Of a stretch of DNA of 5,250 nt, positions 4,992 through 5,250 are shown one piece after another. Origin of the DNA: Actinomycetota bacterium (GTDB lineage: Bacteria; Actinomycetota; Acidimicrobiia; Acidimicrobiales; GCA-2861595). The notes below the pieces were generated by a model that saw nothing but the letters and a program-made list of their open reading frames with translations, searched no databases and had not been told where the DNA came from. Within the stretch, counting starts at the first letter, position 1. Every line of letters starts with the position of its first letter. Position numbers and translations under genes: made by a program. The stretch covers positions 1 to 5,250 of the forward strand of contig JADDQT010000164.1 in the NCBI GenBank assembly GCA_016781225.1, written 5' to 3'.

Positions 4992-5250
4992 TGGCGTCGG
5001 CGTATCCATGACCTCGACCAGCCATCCGTGCGTCGGGAATTGCGCGGACTTCAGGATGGCGGTGACACCGAAGCAGGCGGCTGCCAGCTCGACGGAGCCG
5101 AGGGCGAAGCCGTCGGAGGCGGCGGCGAGGGCGCCGTCGAAGATCGCGCCGAGGTCGCCGGTGTCCGAACCGGTCGTAGAGCAAGGCTGCGGCGGTCACC
5201 AAGAAGCCGTCACCGACGCGGGCAGCAACGAACTTCTTGCGGGCGGCCAC
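4992..5250 (-). pseudogene. Fragment of NuoL/DabB/MrpA-type proton-conducting membrane subunit, frameshifted and truncated
   Basis: At the window edge the minus strand encodes RKKFVAARVGDGFLVTAAALLYDRFG, like the NuoL-family helix region with 'NRVGD'. It then shifts by one base near 5163-5169 and continues in another frame with DLGAIFDGAL and AILKSAQFPTHGWLVEVMDTPTP. The latter is the family hallmark, usually KSAQFP-x-H-x-WL-x2-AM/VM-x-APTPVSALLHAG, with the Lys in the proton path. After MDTPTP the expected VSALLHAG is missing and unrelated sequence follows, so the protein is cut in the middle of its channel domain. The family includes complex I subunit NuoL, MrpA antiporter subunits and DabB of the DabAB inorganic-carbon uptake system; the piece is too short to choose. 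The 5' part lies outside the window. The frameshift could be a sequencing error, but the missing 3' part cannot. Confidence 0.72.

Overview
The window is high-GC DNA with actinobacterial character. It has GTG starts, genes with no ribosome binding site directly behind a promoter, a SigR/SigH-type ECF sigma factor with a zinc anti-sigma factor, and an IS1380-type element of the kind common in high-GC Gram-positives. A species cannot be named from the sequence.

Left part (1-1879): a compact sigma-factor locus. On the minus strand an ECF sigma factor (1003-1566) overlaps by ATGA a zinc-binding anti-sigma factor (710-1006) whose ligand spacing equals that of RsrA. The anti-sigma gene overlaps by TGATG a 57-residue protein with two membrane segments (537-710). 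Further along the same strand, behind its own promoter, begins a flavin disulfide oxidoreductase (1-372, cut by the window edge). On the plus strand, divergent from the sigma gene, is a 79-residue second anti-sigma-like protein (1640-1879) with a His-His-Cys-Cys zinc set in place of Cys-His-Cys-Cys.

Three promoter-like sequences of the form GGAA(T/G)-N18/19-GTTCC precede the sigma gene, the second anti-sigma-like gene and the oxidoreductase. In each, exactly 8 bases lie between GTT and the start codon, which predicts leaderless or nearly leaderless mRNAs. The two divergent promoters share one 16-bp palindrome as back-to-back -35 boxes. The inferred picture is a self-activating, redox-responsive sigma factor that switches on its own operon, a second partner or inhibitor, and a disulfide reductase.

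Middle (1880-2934): one small two-helix membrane protein gene (2126-2422, minus strand) between stretches in which no gene can be supported.

Right part (2930-5250): a complete IS1380-family element (2935-4550) with 14-bp imperfect inverted repeats and a 5-bp target duplication TTTAG. It landed in the last codons of a small minus-strand reading frame of unknown function. Beyond this lies a frameshifted and truncated piece of a NuoL/DabB-type proton-channel subunit, so this end looks like decaying DNA.
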